DNA of 64,000 nucleotides from Neodiprion pinetum (lineage: Eukaryota; Arthropoda; Insecta; Hymenoptera; Diprionidae): assembly GCF_021155775.2 (NCBI RefSeq), contig NC_060233.1, forward strand, positions 35,433,077 to 35,497,076, read 5' to 3'. The notes under the pieces were generated by a model. It was given only the letters and a program-made list of their open reading frames with translations. It was not told the DNA's origin and did no database searches. Each line of letters begins with the position of its first letter. Positions within the stretch are counted from its first letter, which is position 1. The translations under genes and the position numbers were made by a program. Below, piece by piece: positions 33,521 through 48,147 of this stretch.

Positions 33521-34843
33521 ATGCAGTGTTTTGCGCTGAAAACTTGTCGCATTACGGCAAGCTCGTTCAGTGGTGCTGCAAGAATTGTTAAACCAGGATC
33601 TACATCTTTGAGATGTTTGAGCAGTGATAAACCCACGACAGAAACGCCCGTGTCCGAGGCAACGGATTCAAACGTCGAGAAGCCGAAACTGAGTGGATTT
33701 GCTCAAGCTTTCGAAAAATACACAGCCCCGGTGTCCGAGATCGTCAATGCTCCAAAATCCTTCGCTACGTTGCTCCGTCACTCGAAATTCATCGATGTAA
33801 GACTGCTTCGACCATACGTGCTATTCTTAACCTCAATCTGAACTCGTGCTTCTTTTCGCTCACCTAAATTAACTTATAGACATTTTCTTGCAGCTTGGTG
33901 ATCCACAGGGAAAAGTAGTAATTGGTCAAATATTCCATATCGTCAAAGATGATCTGTATATTGATTTTGGATGGAAATTTCACTGCGTCTGTCCACGGCC
34001 CTCGAGAAACGGAGAGTAAGTGCTTAGCCCATTCCAGTATTCCGCTATAAATTGAATTATGAATTTTTTATGCTCCTAATTGTCTTTACAATAACCTTGA
34101 ACTATCTGAGCTTGAGATTACTTCAGGAATTCAGAACTTTGGATACCTAATTTGACATTGGAAAAAAAGCACAATGTTTTACTTTAACTACCAAATACTC
34201 ATATTTGATCAGCTTACAAACAGTTCCTGGCTACGCAAAATGCTAGCCCCTTGAACCCCCTATTCTTTTATAGAATTATGAGGATAAAACTGAACTACAT
34301 TTTTCTATTTCCAAAAAGTTTGAGGTATTTGGCTGCTAACTTCAGCTGCATAAAGAACTATTATTATGCAATATTCTTTGTAAAAATAAACTTACCGCTC
34401 ACCTTATTGCAGATTGTCTCTGAAATAGATAACTTCTTCTAATTTTAGACCATCTTAAGACAAATTCAGAGAATGTTGAAGATAGTACAGACGTTCTGAG
34501 ATAATGCGGCAATTTAGAATTGATATTCTTAAGTTGCTTAAAAAAGTAATAGTTAATTTATTGCATAATTTGTTGCACGAATATCATCAGGAATAGCAAA
34601 ATTTAAATTGATTTATGTACTTCCAACTGCTTACAGGTATCGTGAAGTCTGTGATTTTGTTTCAGAAATTATGTCGAAGGAGCTAGAGTACGCCTGAGAA
34701 TAAAGGACCTTGAATTATCAACTCGGTTTTTAGGCGCCACTAAAGATCTCACAATTTTGGAAGCAGACTGTACGCTTCTGGGTTTAATGTCGTACTCTGC
34801 GGAACAGACGCACGAAAATAGACCCACAATAGAAGCGCAATAA
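33521..34843 (+). CDS. MRPS28: Mitochondrial ribosomal protein S28 (bS1m)
   Basis: A subunit of the small mitochondrial ribosomal subunit. Exons 33521-33796, 33894-34015 and 34666-34843 join in phase to give 191 residues, close to the human protein. The N-terminus is Ser/Arg-rich without acids for about 35 residues, a typical mitochondrial targeting sequence. Conserved family stretches are GFAQAFEKY, SFATLLRHSKF, GKVVIGQIFHIVKDDLYIDF, GWKFHCVCPRP and RVRLRIKDLELSTRFLGATK followed by D.TILEAD. Poly(A) signals AATAAA occur at 35056-35061 and 35075-35080. Confidence 0.95.
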
Positions 34844-36107
34844 TGGTTGTAATACAGTTTCCAGAAAAATTAAGTATTTCTTATCCTTGGAAAATGAAAC
34901 AAAATAACACTCGATCACCTCTGCAGATTACAGTGAATGATTACTACCTTTGTAAATACTCATTACTCTGCTGGGGCAGGGTTAAGGTTCTGAATTTCAA
35001 AAGTTCCGAAAGCATCTAATTCCGAATTATTTGGTGGTGAAACTTGAAGTAAAAAAATAAAACTTTTATATAACAATAAAGTTTCGAAGGGTCGGAAACC
35101 CATCGACTCAAAAATAATTCAAGTTATGATAGAGTAAAGTTCCAATGGAGCAAAATTCCGAGAAGTAAAATATATTCATGCAGCGTAGTTTACTCAACGA
35201 GTGGGTATAAAAAATCAGAAAAACCAAATACAACAAAACGAAAGATCAACGTAATGAAATTCCACCAAGCCAGAAACTCACAGAACTGAGAATCTTTGAT
35301 CATTCGGAATTTCCATATTTTAGATTTTTAAATTTTCTCATTTTCGCACTTTCACAACTTTGACTTGTCCGAGTTGTACTTTCAGTACCTTTCAAATTCG
35401 GAATTTCAACCCTGCCCCATTCTGCTCGTCAATTTTGTTGGAGGAAGAAAAGATAATAAGTTTTATATTAGATTTCGCATAAAATGATCAATGAATTCGG
35501 TTTCAATTGTTGAGAACAAAATCAATTCACGCAAATACAATGAGTCTCTGTTATTCTCTGAATAACATAAACGCCAGCAAGTGTTTCTCATAAATGATGA
35601 CACCATTTGTAGAAAACTGTTGTGAATTGATTAGAGCTGAATTTCACGAAAAATTGTGTCACCTAGTTACAGTGGTTTTAATAAAGAATGTACATAGTTG
35701 AAACTAGTTTGAAGTTCGTGTTTGACTTTTCAAAAGCTCACAAAACAGTCACAATATGCATTCATGGTTCTGGTCATTTTTATTCAAATTATACAGCAAA
35801 GAACAAACTTGGTCAAAGCCTGAATGAATTGGGGGATTCTTCATCTTCAATTTTCAGCTACACATTTTTTGTAATCCTTTGGCCCTTATTTTCACTATTA
35901 CTTTTCTTTAAATAATAATAGTAATTACAGATTTCAGTTGATGCGAAAAGTGAAAATGTGTTTGAAAGGAGAGAGCCTTCACTCAAACTGCTGTTCATCT
36001 AGATTGTAACAGGAATTTTATTGTTATAAATTATTGGTACATATATGGTACAGCTGTTTCCATATTCAATCTCTACATCATTGAGTGAGCACATTAGCAG
36101 CTTTCGA
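34844..36107. other. Convergent 3' ends of MRPS28 and NDUFA1
   Basis: Contains the MRPS28 3' tail. For the minus-strand gene an AATAAA complement lies at 36017-36022, about 90 bases beyond the NDUFA1 stop. No further coding region is supported. Confidence 0.6.
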
Positions 36108-36793
36108 TTAATCAGGAATAGCTTCAAGTCCCTGTAAGAAAGATTTCAAGAATTACTGGCATTCACAGTCACATAGTCTAAATGATTAGCAGAAAGAAGA
36201 ACAAGTTGAGAGAAAATTGAGGCAAATTGTATTTAATTATATGATTCAGAACTGATGGTTAATGAAACAATGAATAAATTCATCAACTTACAGGTGCTTC
36301 GTAAGGCCGACCATCCGTCAGCCGACCGTCCCTCATGTACAAGTGGCGGTCCCATCGATAGCGCATTTCTCTTTTGTACGGCTGTAATCACAAATGAGAG
36401 TGAGACAAAAACTAGTTCACATTGTAAGAAATCAAACTAGCAGAGTAAACCGAATCCAGCTTTTTTGCACTAGCTGAAAGTGGAATTAACGTTTTTTCAT
36501 CGTCAACGACAGTTTGCGTTCAATTGATTCGGTATCCCGAGACCATTGACTTGACCGAGTGATTCTCCTCACAAAATCAATCGCTGTTCTTTAATTATCT
36601 TTTATCGCAAATGTATGGTATCGAATCTTCCAGCTTGTGACAGTGAAATGGGGACTGATACATGAAGGTTATGTAAAGCAAAACTGTGTCTTACGTTTCC
36701 GAGAACGGCTTTGTTCATGAAGTACATTGCGTATCCAGGAATCGCCATGGCAACGGTCATGATGGCATATGATGGTAAAATTTCATACCACAT
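36108..36793 (-). CDS. NDUFA1: NDUFA1 (MWFE), complex I accessory subunit
   Basis: A one-helix inner-membrane subunit of respiratory complex I. Three exons, 36695-36793, 36292-36381 and 36108-36131, all phase 0, give exactly 70 residues, the same as the human protein. The N-terminus MWYEILPSYAIMTVAMAIPG gives the family its MWFE name and starts the membrane helix. Exon 2 encodes the conserved RWDRHLYMRDGRLTDGRPYEAP. The last exon is only 24 bp and encodes GLEAIPD, identical in GLEAI to the human C-terminus. Without joining these exons the first one reads into the intron and looks like a different 63-residue protein. Confidence 0.95.
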
Positions 36794-39700
36794 TTTATTT
36801 TCAACTTATTCGAATAATTGCGAAAGAAAAATTAATCGTACTGAACTATTTTTCAGTACGAAGATAACCGTCGCCGGCGACCTCTAACAACCATGTACAG
36901 AGTTATGCAATCAGCTGAAGTCAAGCCGTCTTTTCATCGCGCTCCGATTCAGTAGTCACCGATACCGTTTCCATGTAGCTTAATACAGATAGCAGCGCTT
37001 TTTCTTAGATCTAATGAATTTCATCTTTTACCAAATTAAATCTACAATTTCTTTTCTTCTATTCCTTTTTGGTAAATACTGTTTATTCGGTTTGACCGTT
37101 TTTGATGTTGAAAAAACGACACAATCCAAATTATGGCTTTCCATATATTAATATATTTATAGACCAACTATCAGGATTATGTAATATAAGATAAACAGCT
37201 CGTTTTTGATTGAAGGTTTATCAAAGGTCCTGAATACCGAAGAGCTGAGATTTCAGAAACTTAGCCCAATAAAGATGAGCAACCATTGAAAATTTCAATT
37301 ATATCTAAAATTATGTATACCGATACGGTGAAAAGACTTTGCAGAAGAAAATTCGACGAGGTAGATTCGGTAAGATGCAACAAGATTAAAGACTGGTATT
37401 TCCGCCATTATTTTTCTCGCTGAAAGAACTACTGTTTAAAAAAAAAAAAAAAAAAACTTAACAAAAGAGATTCCTGCGTAAGGCTGTAGACGATTCGTGA
37501 GTTCTTGATTCATTGTCTTCTTGACTTTATGCGAGTGAGATTGATTGTAAGATAAATTATATATATATATATCAAGTAATAAACATATAATATATATATA
37601 TATATGAGTGATATTCATCTGAGTACGCAGTTTAAAGCACATACATCACCTGCCTAAGTGCAATCGTAGCTGTTTCAAGACTTCCAAGAATACTGCGGTT
37701 GCAGTTTGAGTGCTGACCGGTTGCTATAAGTTTGCAATTTCTCTTCTGCAACGGCTCGCCATTATCGTATTCGCCATTTTACGTACACGGGAACTTATAT
37801 TCGTCTATATATAAACTTTGAATAATGTTTCACTTTCCACTCGGTCCACTTTGTCGGAACTAATTGATGAAGCCACGCCTAAATAATTCTCCACGTATAG
37901 CGTCCAGCTCCTCTAAACTTCATCCTACGATCCTCTGATCATCCCTGGCTGCATTATTAATCTGGATTCTTGTTGGTCTGTGTTGATGTATTCTGTCGGA
38001 GATTTTGTTGACCACCAAGATGGTTTGTCATAAACTTTTTAATGACAAATTACGGGGATCGATAGAAAAGGGTAGTACGTCTTAAAAAAAAATCTGGTCA
38101 TACCATTTGTCCAAATATACAATGTTTGATACGGGAAATAAGTCATGTTTTGACTGATATCTTCAATGGTTTCGAACAAGGAATAAGGAATTATGAAATG
38201 AGAAAACTAGGGAAACGTTATACAGCAAAAGATTCGTTGAACTTGGCCTTGACGAAACTTACTCTTATTTCTAGAAAATATCATGGAAAATCTACAGATA
38301 ATTTCCAGCGAGAACGAGTTTTGTAGCACAAGACTCGTGACTTGTTAACGTCTGTAAAAAGCAGTCCAACCCGACCGCCGTTGAAGGGTATCAACTAATG
38401 TTGTACGCTACTATACCATGTATGTATAGTCGATTCTCCGACAAAGTTAGAGGTTCGCAAAGAGGAAACCTACCGCCTGCGAGAAGAGCCAGGCAACCGT
38501 CCGTATCGACTTCCGACAAACTCGAGACTTCGGATACACATACAAAATATCAGTGACTAACTAACCCGCATAAAAAAAATGTCCTTGTGCCTACTCCGAG
38601 CTCTGTATGTAGTATCAACTTTCAACTCTGGAGCATTCAACCGCTGACGTAGCTTCCTCTACGATCAAACCGTGACGAAATAGTTTACTGAACAAGCTCC
38701 ATGCCACATAATGTACCTAATTGTGAATTTAAAACCAGATGGAAGTTCGTACTCTTTACTATGTTCGAATGTTTATTTTACACATTTCGTGTATTGTTAA
38801 CTTTGTTAAATACAACTATATGTCAAACAGATACTCGAGAATCTGAATTGAACTTGTAAGTTTACGACTAACAATTCTTTTAGTCAGAAATAGGGATTTC
38901 AAAGATAAGGTATACTGTATAACTTGAGCACGAAGCAATCATTGACGCATCAGAATTTATTTTTCGGTGCATCGTTGCAACATTCGAGAATTGCAACCTT
39001 GAACGCGTCTCACCTTGAACGTTAATTACCTGAGGGAAAAAACGACTTTGTAGTCCATTGAAGTGATTTCTCATATCTGCACGGCAAGTTCCTGACCATC
39101 GTTATTCAAAATTACTTCATCTGCTATTTCAACTTTCATACGTATTAAATTTTTTGTAACGAACATGCGTAATAGTTATACTTTACGCCTATTATCAGAA
39201 GGATCAGAAGCAACTTCCGTAGCCAACGTCATGAAGCACTGCGACATCCTCAATGACACGCTGTGGAAAAACGTTACCGAGTAAATTACGTCTCGATTAG
39301 GTATAAACCACCCATAAGCTGTAAATTTTACATCGAACGAAAGAAATATAAAAATTTTGAATTGAAATGAATCATCGACTCACCAATTTATCGAATACTA
39401 TTATTCAAAATAATTTTATCGCCACAACGAAGTTCTTCATTCTACGATAGGTAGATTATATTTCCCACGCAGGTATGGTACAATACATACTCAACTTTCC
39501 CGAGTAATTTACCAATCACATGCTGGTTCAAGGTATGCTATATTGTATACATGCCTATCGTAATCGCATCACAACAAACTGTACATATATCGTGATTAGT
39601 GTGGAGTCCTGCAGACCTTCTGCACGCAACTACGGAACTCGTTACTCGATATACCTGTAATTACGCTAACGAGCTGCAGCGAGGTATAATAAACCGAAAT

Positions 39701-40969
39701 ACATTAAAGTAAATGTAGAAGTTAGCGTAAAAGAATTCACGGATCCTCGTCGTTGTCTGTTACAACTAATACCGAATGAATTGCGAATAATTGGATGAAT
39801 CGAGCCCTTATTCACATTTAGGGCGAAATTTCATTTTTATAACGATCGCAAAATCCGGGGTAAGTAAAGTTTGAATTCTGGTATGTACTTCTTCAATATT
39901 AGCTTCCAAAATTTTGTTTCTTATTATTCCCAGGTTGATACAATCATACGATTCTCGCCTGGTGTATAGTTTGATCTGCAGAACTGCGTTTGTTTCAAAT
40001 ATAAGTTAGCGGTCGTAAATTAAAAAAAATTCTACATCTAAATTATTCCTGTTTACTGCTAGGACGTTACATTTACAGAAAAACTTTCATAATTGTTATC
40101 AAGAAATGCGGTCTTAATATTTTTTCACGCGGTATTGATCTTGAATCTCGCAATTCACGTGTAGGCGCGCCTTATTATATATACATATATATAGAAACGT
40201 AACACGCGTGATAAGAAGTCGTTTCAGTTCAACTTATGAGAGAATAATATGTCGACATTAAAATTAACTTGTGAATAATTTGCTGCTATGAAAAAATCTG
40301 ACATCTAAATTTGTGAGTAAAGTAAAGTGAGAAAAAAGTGTACGCGAATTGCCTGACACGCCTACATTATACTTATAATGTATATTCGTGTAAGCTTACC
40401 GCCGACCCCTTTTTTCTTCCACGTTTTATCTTGCGTATATGTTCTTGACGGGAAAACACGGAAGCCTGTATGCTATGACTTCGAGCTTATCTCGTCCCTC
40501 CGTTGTGTGTGCCAACACACTCGGAGCCTTCGCGTGTATAACAGTGAATTCTACAGAGAATTACTGACAATCGACGTATTTGTGACTGGCAGGTGTTAGC
40601 AAACAGTTAATATTGCTTGCGATATGTGGAACATGTTTAGCTACGTCTAACAACTTTACTCAAACAACACATATTCTCTGCACCAGCGGTTAAGGCCACT
40701 TCCCATAAGGAGATTCAAGGTCGTAAGGACTTCCGCTACGGAACCAGAGTATGAAGTCATATTATCGTATTATAGAAGATGCAAGCTCAGCAAATTCCAT
40801 AGTATACTATGAATTATTATATTCAGGTATCAACATAACCTCTTTCCAGCACGCCGGACAAATTTTCAAGTTTACCGGTAGGAATTGCAGGATCGATAGG
40901 TACACCATGTATAAATACAGTAAAACTCTTGGTAAAAGTATACGGAAATACGAGGTATATGTATATTTA
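36794..40969. other. Gene desert, first part
   Basis: Upstream flank of NDUFA1 followed by anonymous AT-rich DNA. It includes an 8-bp stem palindrome at 36837-36860 close to the NDUFA1 start, an A-run at 37439-37456 and AT repeats at 37558-37605. Open frames such as 38126-38326 have no recognisable domain. Confidence 0.4.
37558..37605. repeat. AT dinucleotide repeats
   Basis: Two TA/AT runs separated by about 14 bases. Confidence 0.9.
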
Positions 40970-41528
40970 GGGTGTTTTTTTTTTTTAACTTTTTTTTTCT
41001 TTCTCTTACGTACCTTCGAAAAAGTTAGTTTTGAGCCTCAAACGAAGCCTCGTGAATCCGGAGCACGGTGGCTTAATTCTAAGAGGTGACGCATCCGGTT
41101 TGAATTTTTCCCATTTGATTAACACAGGATGAGGGCCATGCAAACACTCTAATCGGGATATCTCGGAAACTATGCAAGTTACGGAGCCGTTTTGTTTCCA
41201 TTTTGTAGGTAATAGAATTTTCTATAAAAAAGGTCGATACTACTATACAGCTAAATATTCATCTTGTAATCGATACGAACGTTCAAAGTTAAGATCATCG
41301 AATAAATGAATAAAAATGCTTGTTACCGTTCGGCAAAAAGCGATTTTGGTGATAAAAGGGCGTATAACTTTTTTATATATAATATATACATGTATACATA
41401 TACGTATGTAAGTGTAAAATTTTTCCTTGGAGCCACCAATTTTCTACTTTTTGGAATATTGCTATTTCATTTCACAATTGTACAACATTATATTTGTTGA
41501 TTTGACGAGTAAAACATGAGAGACACCC
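40970..41528. mobile_element. Candidate non-autonomous DNA transposon with GGGTGT ends
   Basis: The left end is TA|GGGTGTTTTTT and the right end is AGACACCC|TA, so the outer bases are inverted (GGGTGTyT) and TA flanks both sides. The roughly 560-bp interior is non-coding and contains GGGATATCTCGGAAACTATG. The inverted match beyond the first eight bases is poor, so the boundaries are tentative. Confidence 0.4.
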
Positions 41529-42549
41529 TATAGATTTTTGAGTGTAGTTAAAACTCGTGTAAAGAGCATTATGTTTCTGTTATCCTTTAGATCTTTGCAG
41601 TTGCGGTTTGACTTCCGATAACGTCACAGGCGTGAACGTTCCTCTTAAATTGGATCACGAAGCCATTTTCTTGTAATTTAAAAAAAAACACTTGGGAAAA
41701 TTTGTGCAAAAAACTGTTGTTGCACAAAGGTTGAAGCATCGAGACAAATCTTCAATTCCGATAAAATATTCAATTCATCTGTTCGGTCTACGTTGACCAT
41801 GCACTATGTAATAAATTCTGAGAGATTCAGACGATTTCTTAACTGTCGATATATCCGGGGATTGCCGTCTCCTTTTCTTCGAAGTCGTTGGTTGCACCGA
41901 TCGAGCAAACTTCCTCATCCGTTTCGGCGAACAAATTAATAGCGCTCCAACCGTCACAAACCAGTTTCATGTTTCCTACTTTCAACCGAAACCTCCGGCA
42001 CCCCCTAAGTACTTAAGTAGGTATGCACCTTGTGTCTTCGGCTTGATGACTCATTTTATTGTCCTACCTGGCTCACAGAGCCGACTGTAATCCAGCAGTT
42101 GACACGTTACGGTGAGGATTATACGCAGGCTTGTATACGCGACACCGATATTCAGAGCAGAACACATAAACACGTCGTTGCCTCAATTGTCTATTTAGTT
42201 CCAACATGAAAGATAAATCTGTCATCGCAGGGTGAAATTCTAACGCTGGACAAGAAGTTGTTGAACTCCCAAGTCCAGTTGCCGGATCATAAAGAGTTTG
42301 GAAATTCCAAAGACGCGTGAAATCATATTGTCACTTCGGCTTAGTGACCTTCGTCAAAAGCCTTAAAATATTCAAATTTTCAAAGGTCAAATGCGATATG
42401 GTTTGCTGCGAAAAATTAATTGCCGACATTATCCGATCGGCTCGAACAAGTTGAACATCATTTTTCGACTGTGAACGTTACAATACGTATGCATTTACAC
42501 GCGCTACAGCATTTCCGCTGAAACTGGTCAAACGATGAAGAATATCGAT

Positions 42550-43010
42550 AGCCGATCAAACTGCACCCGTGATTACCGGCGGAAAAAAAAATTTGAAAAT
42601 CGGTATAGGCGATCCGTGCCGATCGTCTTTTTCTGGGGTAAAAGTAGAAGGTGCGAATCGGCGTTTCTCGCCGTTTGCTTTGCCGCTGCAGGATGATTCG
42701 GACCTTACTTCGGTTCGCAGCAGCGAGCAGTCGCCACCTCAGGTTTCAAGCCTCAGCAGCAGTTTGATGTTGGACGTTGTTGCGGCAGCATCGAGACTCG
42801 CGCGCCGATCGGAACCTTTGGCGTCTCTTTTAAAGCTGCGCAGGACTCGCAGCCACATCGTTTTTCAGGAATAAGTTTCCCCGATTTTCGTACCGGTTTC
42901 CGGCAGGTTCCTGCGGTTCGACCGATTATCATCCCGTTTCGCAGACTCGTCAAACCGGTAAAAAAAAAAGTCATGCGTAATCCTTGCGCGACCAGGACTC
43001 GGCAGGCAAT
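42550..43010. promoter_or_regulatory. GC/CpG-richer island, possible promoter or untranslated exon
   Basis: Locally much richer in G+C and CpG than the surrounding desert (for example GCATCGAGACTCGCGCGCCG at 42788-42807), with short open frames on both strands. It could be a promoter or non-coding first exon, possibly for the downstream leucine-rich-repeat gene. Inference only. Confidence 0.25.
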
Positions 43011-46000
43011 GACGATCAGCGGTGCTTACAAGCTTTGGATAATCGCGTTTTAGTGCAAGGTGGAAAATGTGCGGTGAAAAAAAATCTATTATTGTAGCAT
43101 TTAACTAGGTTTGAATAATCTAAACTTTGGTGTGTGCGATCGTTGTGATTTGGCGGTGAAACTACAACCGTTTCGAAAAACCGAACGATGATCGTAATTC
43201 GGCAGTGAAGAGAGCTTCTCGCATTGCGTCGACTACTCTGTGCAACGATTATTCAATATACGTACGGTCGCAACAGTGTCTTCTTACAAATTATTTACCG
43301 CCTATTTACAATTGTTCGTTTGCCGAAACACAATTTCATTTGTTTAAATCGAGAATCATCATCGATCGTTCCGTGAGGTTTCAATCGTGAGTGAGTCAGG
43401 ATTTCAACACAGGAAGTACGTGTATCATTGTCAGTGATAACAAACGAATCGTCATTTGGATGAATCATACTTCGGCTGGCTGAAATTAAGCGCAAAAAAT
43501 GAAGATCGATTTCATGCCTCTGACTACTGGTTCGACCAAAGGTACCTTTTTATACATACACGTATACCATGTATATGTACATATTTTATTTTGATAACGT
43601 AACATGTATGTATCTATTTTATTTTGATAATATCTACGGCAGTTTGAAAAAAATACCCTCGTCATTATTCAAATTGAAAACCGCTTGAACTACACGCGAT
43701 TGTTCAGCGGTGAAACGACTCTCGGTTGTCTGCAGTGACGGACGCTTTGTGAGGTCGTACTAAAATTCTCCGTTTCTCTGAAATCGGTATTTTACGTCCA
43801 TGATTTCTCACACCGGAACCGATCACTGAACCGGTAACCGTAAACGTGACGAAAAGGTTATTCAAACGTGTGAACTAATTTTAAGTACGTTTTGGAAGTT
43901 GTAAGATAAAGAATAAAAAATGTACGTGTATGCGTATGCCTACAGTCATATTAGTGTGCGAACTGAAGAACAGCTGATAAAATAATTGCTAAATTAACAT
44001 TCACGTTTACTTTCACGATTCGACAGGCGTTGTATAATTCATAGAAATAACCGAGTTGGGGGTAAAATTGTAGTAGGTTACACGTTATGAGATAAAGACG
44101 ACTGTTTTCTGTGCCTCGTTATCTGAGATCTTTCAAACCACAATGTGTATAATACAGTTTATAATACGATTATAATACACGCTTTGTCCCAGTAACGCGG
44201 TGAACATAACGGATAATAATACGAGACTCAAATTAGCCTGCAGAGAAGCGTACGTGTGAAAAAATAAGTTCGCAAAAATGAATTCTCCGAATTTCACGAT
44301 AAAAATGAGTATTCACCGTTTCGGTGATGTTGTTGTCTTATGGCGCTTGTTGCTTGCCGCACATCAAGCGTGAAGCTTGACTCTACAATCTGATAATGTA
44401 AAATTTTATACCTCCTCCAGGTCCATTGCCTGCACGAGTTTATGTGTATGTTGTATGAGATAAGATTTGCTTTGTCTGATTTGACAAGAATCGAGGGTGT
44501 ACAGGTGGCGGTGCACGAATAGTAGTTGTACACACGTACTGTTTATAACTAGGTGTGCATACGCAACGCGGCCGACTTGCTTGCGTGCGGCTAAAAAGCA
44601 GCAACGTTCCGAAATACGTCCGACGATAAGGTACATATGTTGCATGCATGTACATATAAATGTCGTGTATAGATATAATGCCTGCAACAGCGACAAGTGG
44701 GGATAAATAAGTCGTAACGCTGCTCGTGCGGTGTTTTAAAACTATTTTCATTTTATTTCACTGCTTACACGGTGAAAAAATTTGCCGACTGTAAAGCCTT
44801 GATCGATAATTTAATTACGAATTTCGTGACCGCCAAACTTGTCGCAGGCATGACGAAGCTTAATTCGGAATTTCGCACGTCGATCGTCAACTCTGTAAAT
44901 TTCGAGAGGGAAGTAAAAAAGCGAGACGAAAAATCGTGAATAGCAAAAAAAAAAAACACCGAGAACCGTGATTTTCAAGATGTGCCATTTTTTGTACTTA
45001 TAGCAATATCGGATATTCATTCCTGAGATTGGTTTTCTCTCCGAATCTTCTTTGCTTCCATTTTGTAAAATGTGCCGATTTCTAAGTTACTCTGAAATCC
45101 GGTATATGCGGTGTTATTCAAAGTGAAATTATACGTGCATGCGCGTTTATAATGCTATTCGGAAATTCCCACTGCCTCTGGACAAAGGAAAGTCTTAAGA
45201 CGGTCGGATCTTGGAATACGATAAGAAGTCGATTTCTTATAATATCCTCGGTATGAGTACGAACTTGAGATGGAAAAAATTGTAGAAAAATGCGGTGGGC
45301 AAATGGCGGGCACTTGACGCAACGAATTATCTGAATATCGCTGAAATATTATTCCAACAACGTTCGACCGCAGACTTATACACAGTTATAAATTTCCTGA
45401 ACTGCAGTCCTTCCTTTATGCAAACCTATCAACTGCTTTATTACTCAACCGTTATTCACCGAAATTTGAGAATTGTAAACGGAACATTGTCACATCCTCG
45501 CAGATGATGAAAAATATGAAACCAGAGTTGCGTCTCCGTGCTCTTGAGCTGGAAAAATTGTTGCGAAACGTTATATAAATATTGTGCGAACAGTTCTTAC
45601 ATGTTACATATCTACCGTGCTCATCGTATGAAATATAATATTGTTATACCTTGTGGTAATTCAGTCGAGAGTTAAGGTCTGCAGTCCGCGGAGGGCCGCT
45701 CATGGAGCTAACAAAATTAGACCGGCCAGCGAGGAGCGACCATGTAAAGTAGTTGAGAAATGAACGAGGTGGAAATTTTATCGACTAAAAGCTTCTCACC
45801 CTCCACTATACAGTTGCCTGAGTTATACCTTGAAAAACAACGGCCGCGATGCCGCCTATAAGATTCAAAGCTTAATTCTGAAAACCCGCGGCTAGACTGC
45901 TCTTTGACAACCGTTGCGTTGCGCTTTCCGCATATACGCCGTTGAACGTGGTCCATGATTTTATATGTACATATGATAATCACAAATTGAAAATCAGAGT

Positions 46001-47981
46001 CGTTCGACGGAAGTTCACTGCTATTGCTGCCGTTGGCGAAAGTTCGGCGAGCAAAGACTGAAAAAAAACCGATGTAATATTTTCATCGTCGTTATTAACG
46101 CTAATTATCTCTGATACTTTTATTTTCCAAATTTATTTTTCCCTTCCGAATTTTCGACGAGTGTCTTTTTCGCCAGGGACCGGATTCACGGTCTACCGAT
46201 CTTGAGTAGACGCCGAAAAAGTCGCGTAAGTATTAGAACGAACACCACGAAGTTTCGCGTTTCTCGGTTATGCATCGTACGTTATACGTATATACATAAA
46301 TATGATGCAAAGTTTAATTTCTCTCACAGTCGGATCGTGAAACACGTGTCGCCGCGACGCCTGATATCATCTTTGACACTGGCTACACATTATATTAATT
46401 ATTCAAGTTCAAGGGAAACTGCCCGAGCGGTCTTTTGGCAACGTTTAAACAATTGGATGTCGCAATGCGAGCCGTGGTTTAATTTATTGCGTCTTAACAG
46501 ACTCGAGTCTCGTTTCCGAGATTGTTGGCACAGCTTTTTGTGAATTCATCTCGAGATCCTTCAAACAGACGTGTGTGCGTATAATTGTGTTATTACCCCA
46601 TAACAAGGAATCAAAAGTAGATACACGTTATAAATTTTTCTTTCTCATCGTTTTGTCTTCGAAACTTGATTTGTAATTATTGTTATTTAATTTGTTACGC
46701 ATTTAAAAACGCGGCACGTAACAAGATTTTAAATTTTTTCTCGACAATTCTGCGAACGATCTCTAAAAAACTTGCACAAAAAATCATTGTGTGGAAAAAA
46801 ATGTCAATTTACTTATCCACACCTGTTGTGACGCGTTGTTGCGCAACGATGCGGGAATAACAACGTTTTGGATCAGCTTGACAATCATCGGCACTTATAA
46901 CTTGAGGAGTTCCGATATTTATAGGCCTTTTAACGAGTGCTTATAAGAATTACCTATGGCACATACATCCACACATACAGAGACGAACCGTAAAGAGTTA
47001 TCGCAGCCTGCGGCTCACGCTGCGAGGTCAGATCGGATTATTTTCTTGTTTGGACGAATGCGGCTGTGTGTGGTACATAGTAGGTTTTTAAGAAAGAGAG
47101 GAGAGAAAAGCGGAAAGAAAAATAAAAAAAAAAAAAAAATCAAATCAAGTCAAAAGTGAAAAAGGAAAAAAAGAACAACAACGTGGAAGAAAAGATGATT
47201 GCCCGTAAATCCTGAGATGTGTGTACATCGTGAAAATAGTAATAAAATTCTTTGACAAGTTTATAAATCTTCGCCGGGGGTTGGGTTGTTGATCTTCATC
47301 TCAACTTCCCGTTGAGTGGAACTGTATATACGTATATACATAGATGCACGCGTGATATACACGTTGGTATAGCAAGCCGAAGTAGGTACATAATATGTAA
47401 TATTAAATGGTTAACGAATCACTGGGCACGTGTAGTTTTCCTAGTGTGCCTGCGGCTGAATTCATTGAATTTCCCTATCGCCGTTTGTATGTATAGATAA
47501 TGGCAAAAAATACTCCGGCTTATTATCGCGAAATTAAATGTATCGTAAACATAGATATAAATAATGATTATACTTGCCGTAGATCGCAGCCTGTCCTGTT
47601 ATACGTGTTTTCAAATTTCAAGTCCTGATTCTCAAATTACTTCCGAGTATGAATATTAGTACTTTCGTGTGGACTTGGTATATTACATATGATAATGCAC
47701 TTACACCTGTATACTCGACGGAAATATTTGCGGCACTGCGCATAGAGGATAGAAGTTGATACGATTTTATTTTTGTGTCGCAGTTAATGAACAACGATAA
47801 CGAGAGACGGTAAGCGATCGCTTGAGCAAATGTGTCCCAAATATCATACCTGCGTTATAAATTACACTCATACCGAAAATGTTCATTTTCAAATAAAAAC
47901 TTTACGTAATCATTTTTCCCCAGCGAAATAAGTTGTATAACATCGTTATTCCCTTGGTGACGGATTTTCAACGCTTTACAG

Positions 47982-48018
47982 AGATAGATAGATAGATAGA
48001 TAGATGGATGGATAGATA
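47982..48018. repeat. GATA tetranucleotide microsatellite
   Basis: About nine GATA/GATG units. Confidence 0.95.
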
Positions 48019-48120
48019 CAAATTTTATTATACCGAGGCGATTGCCTTTAGGTATAAAGAAGCCAGCAAATATGGTTAACAAACGTAGCGAGTTACAATC
48101 AACTTATAATTTAACTTTTA

Positions 48121-48147
48121 AAGAAAGAGAGAGAGAGAGAGAGAGAG
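48121..48147. repeat. GA dinucleotide microsatellite
   Basis: AAGAAAGA followed by a GA run. Confidence 0.93.
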
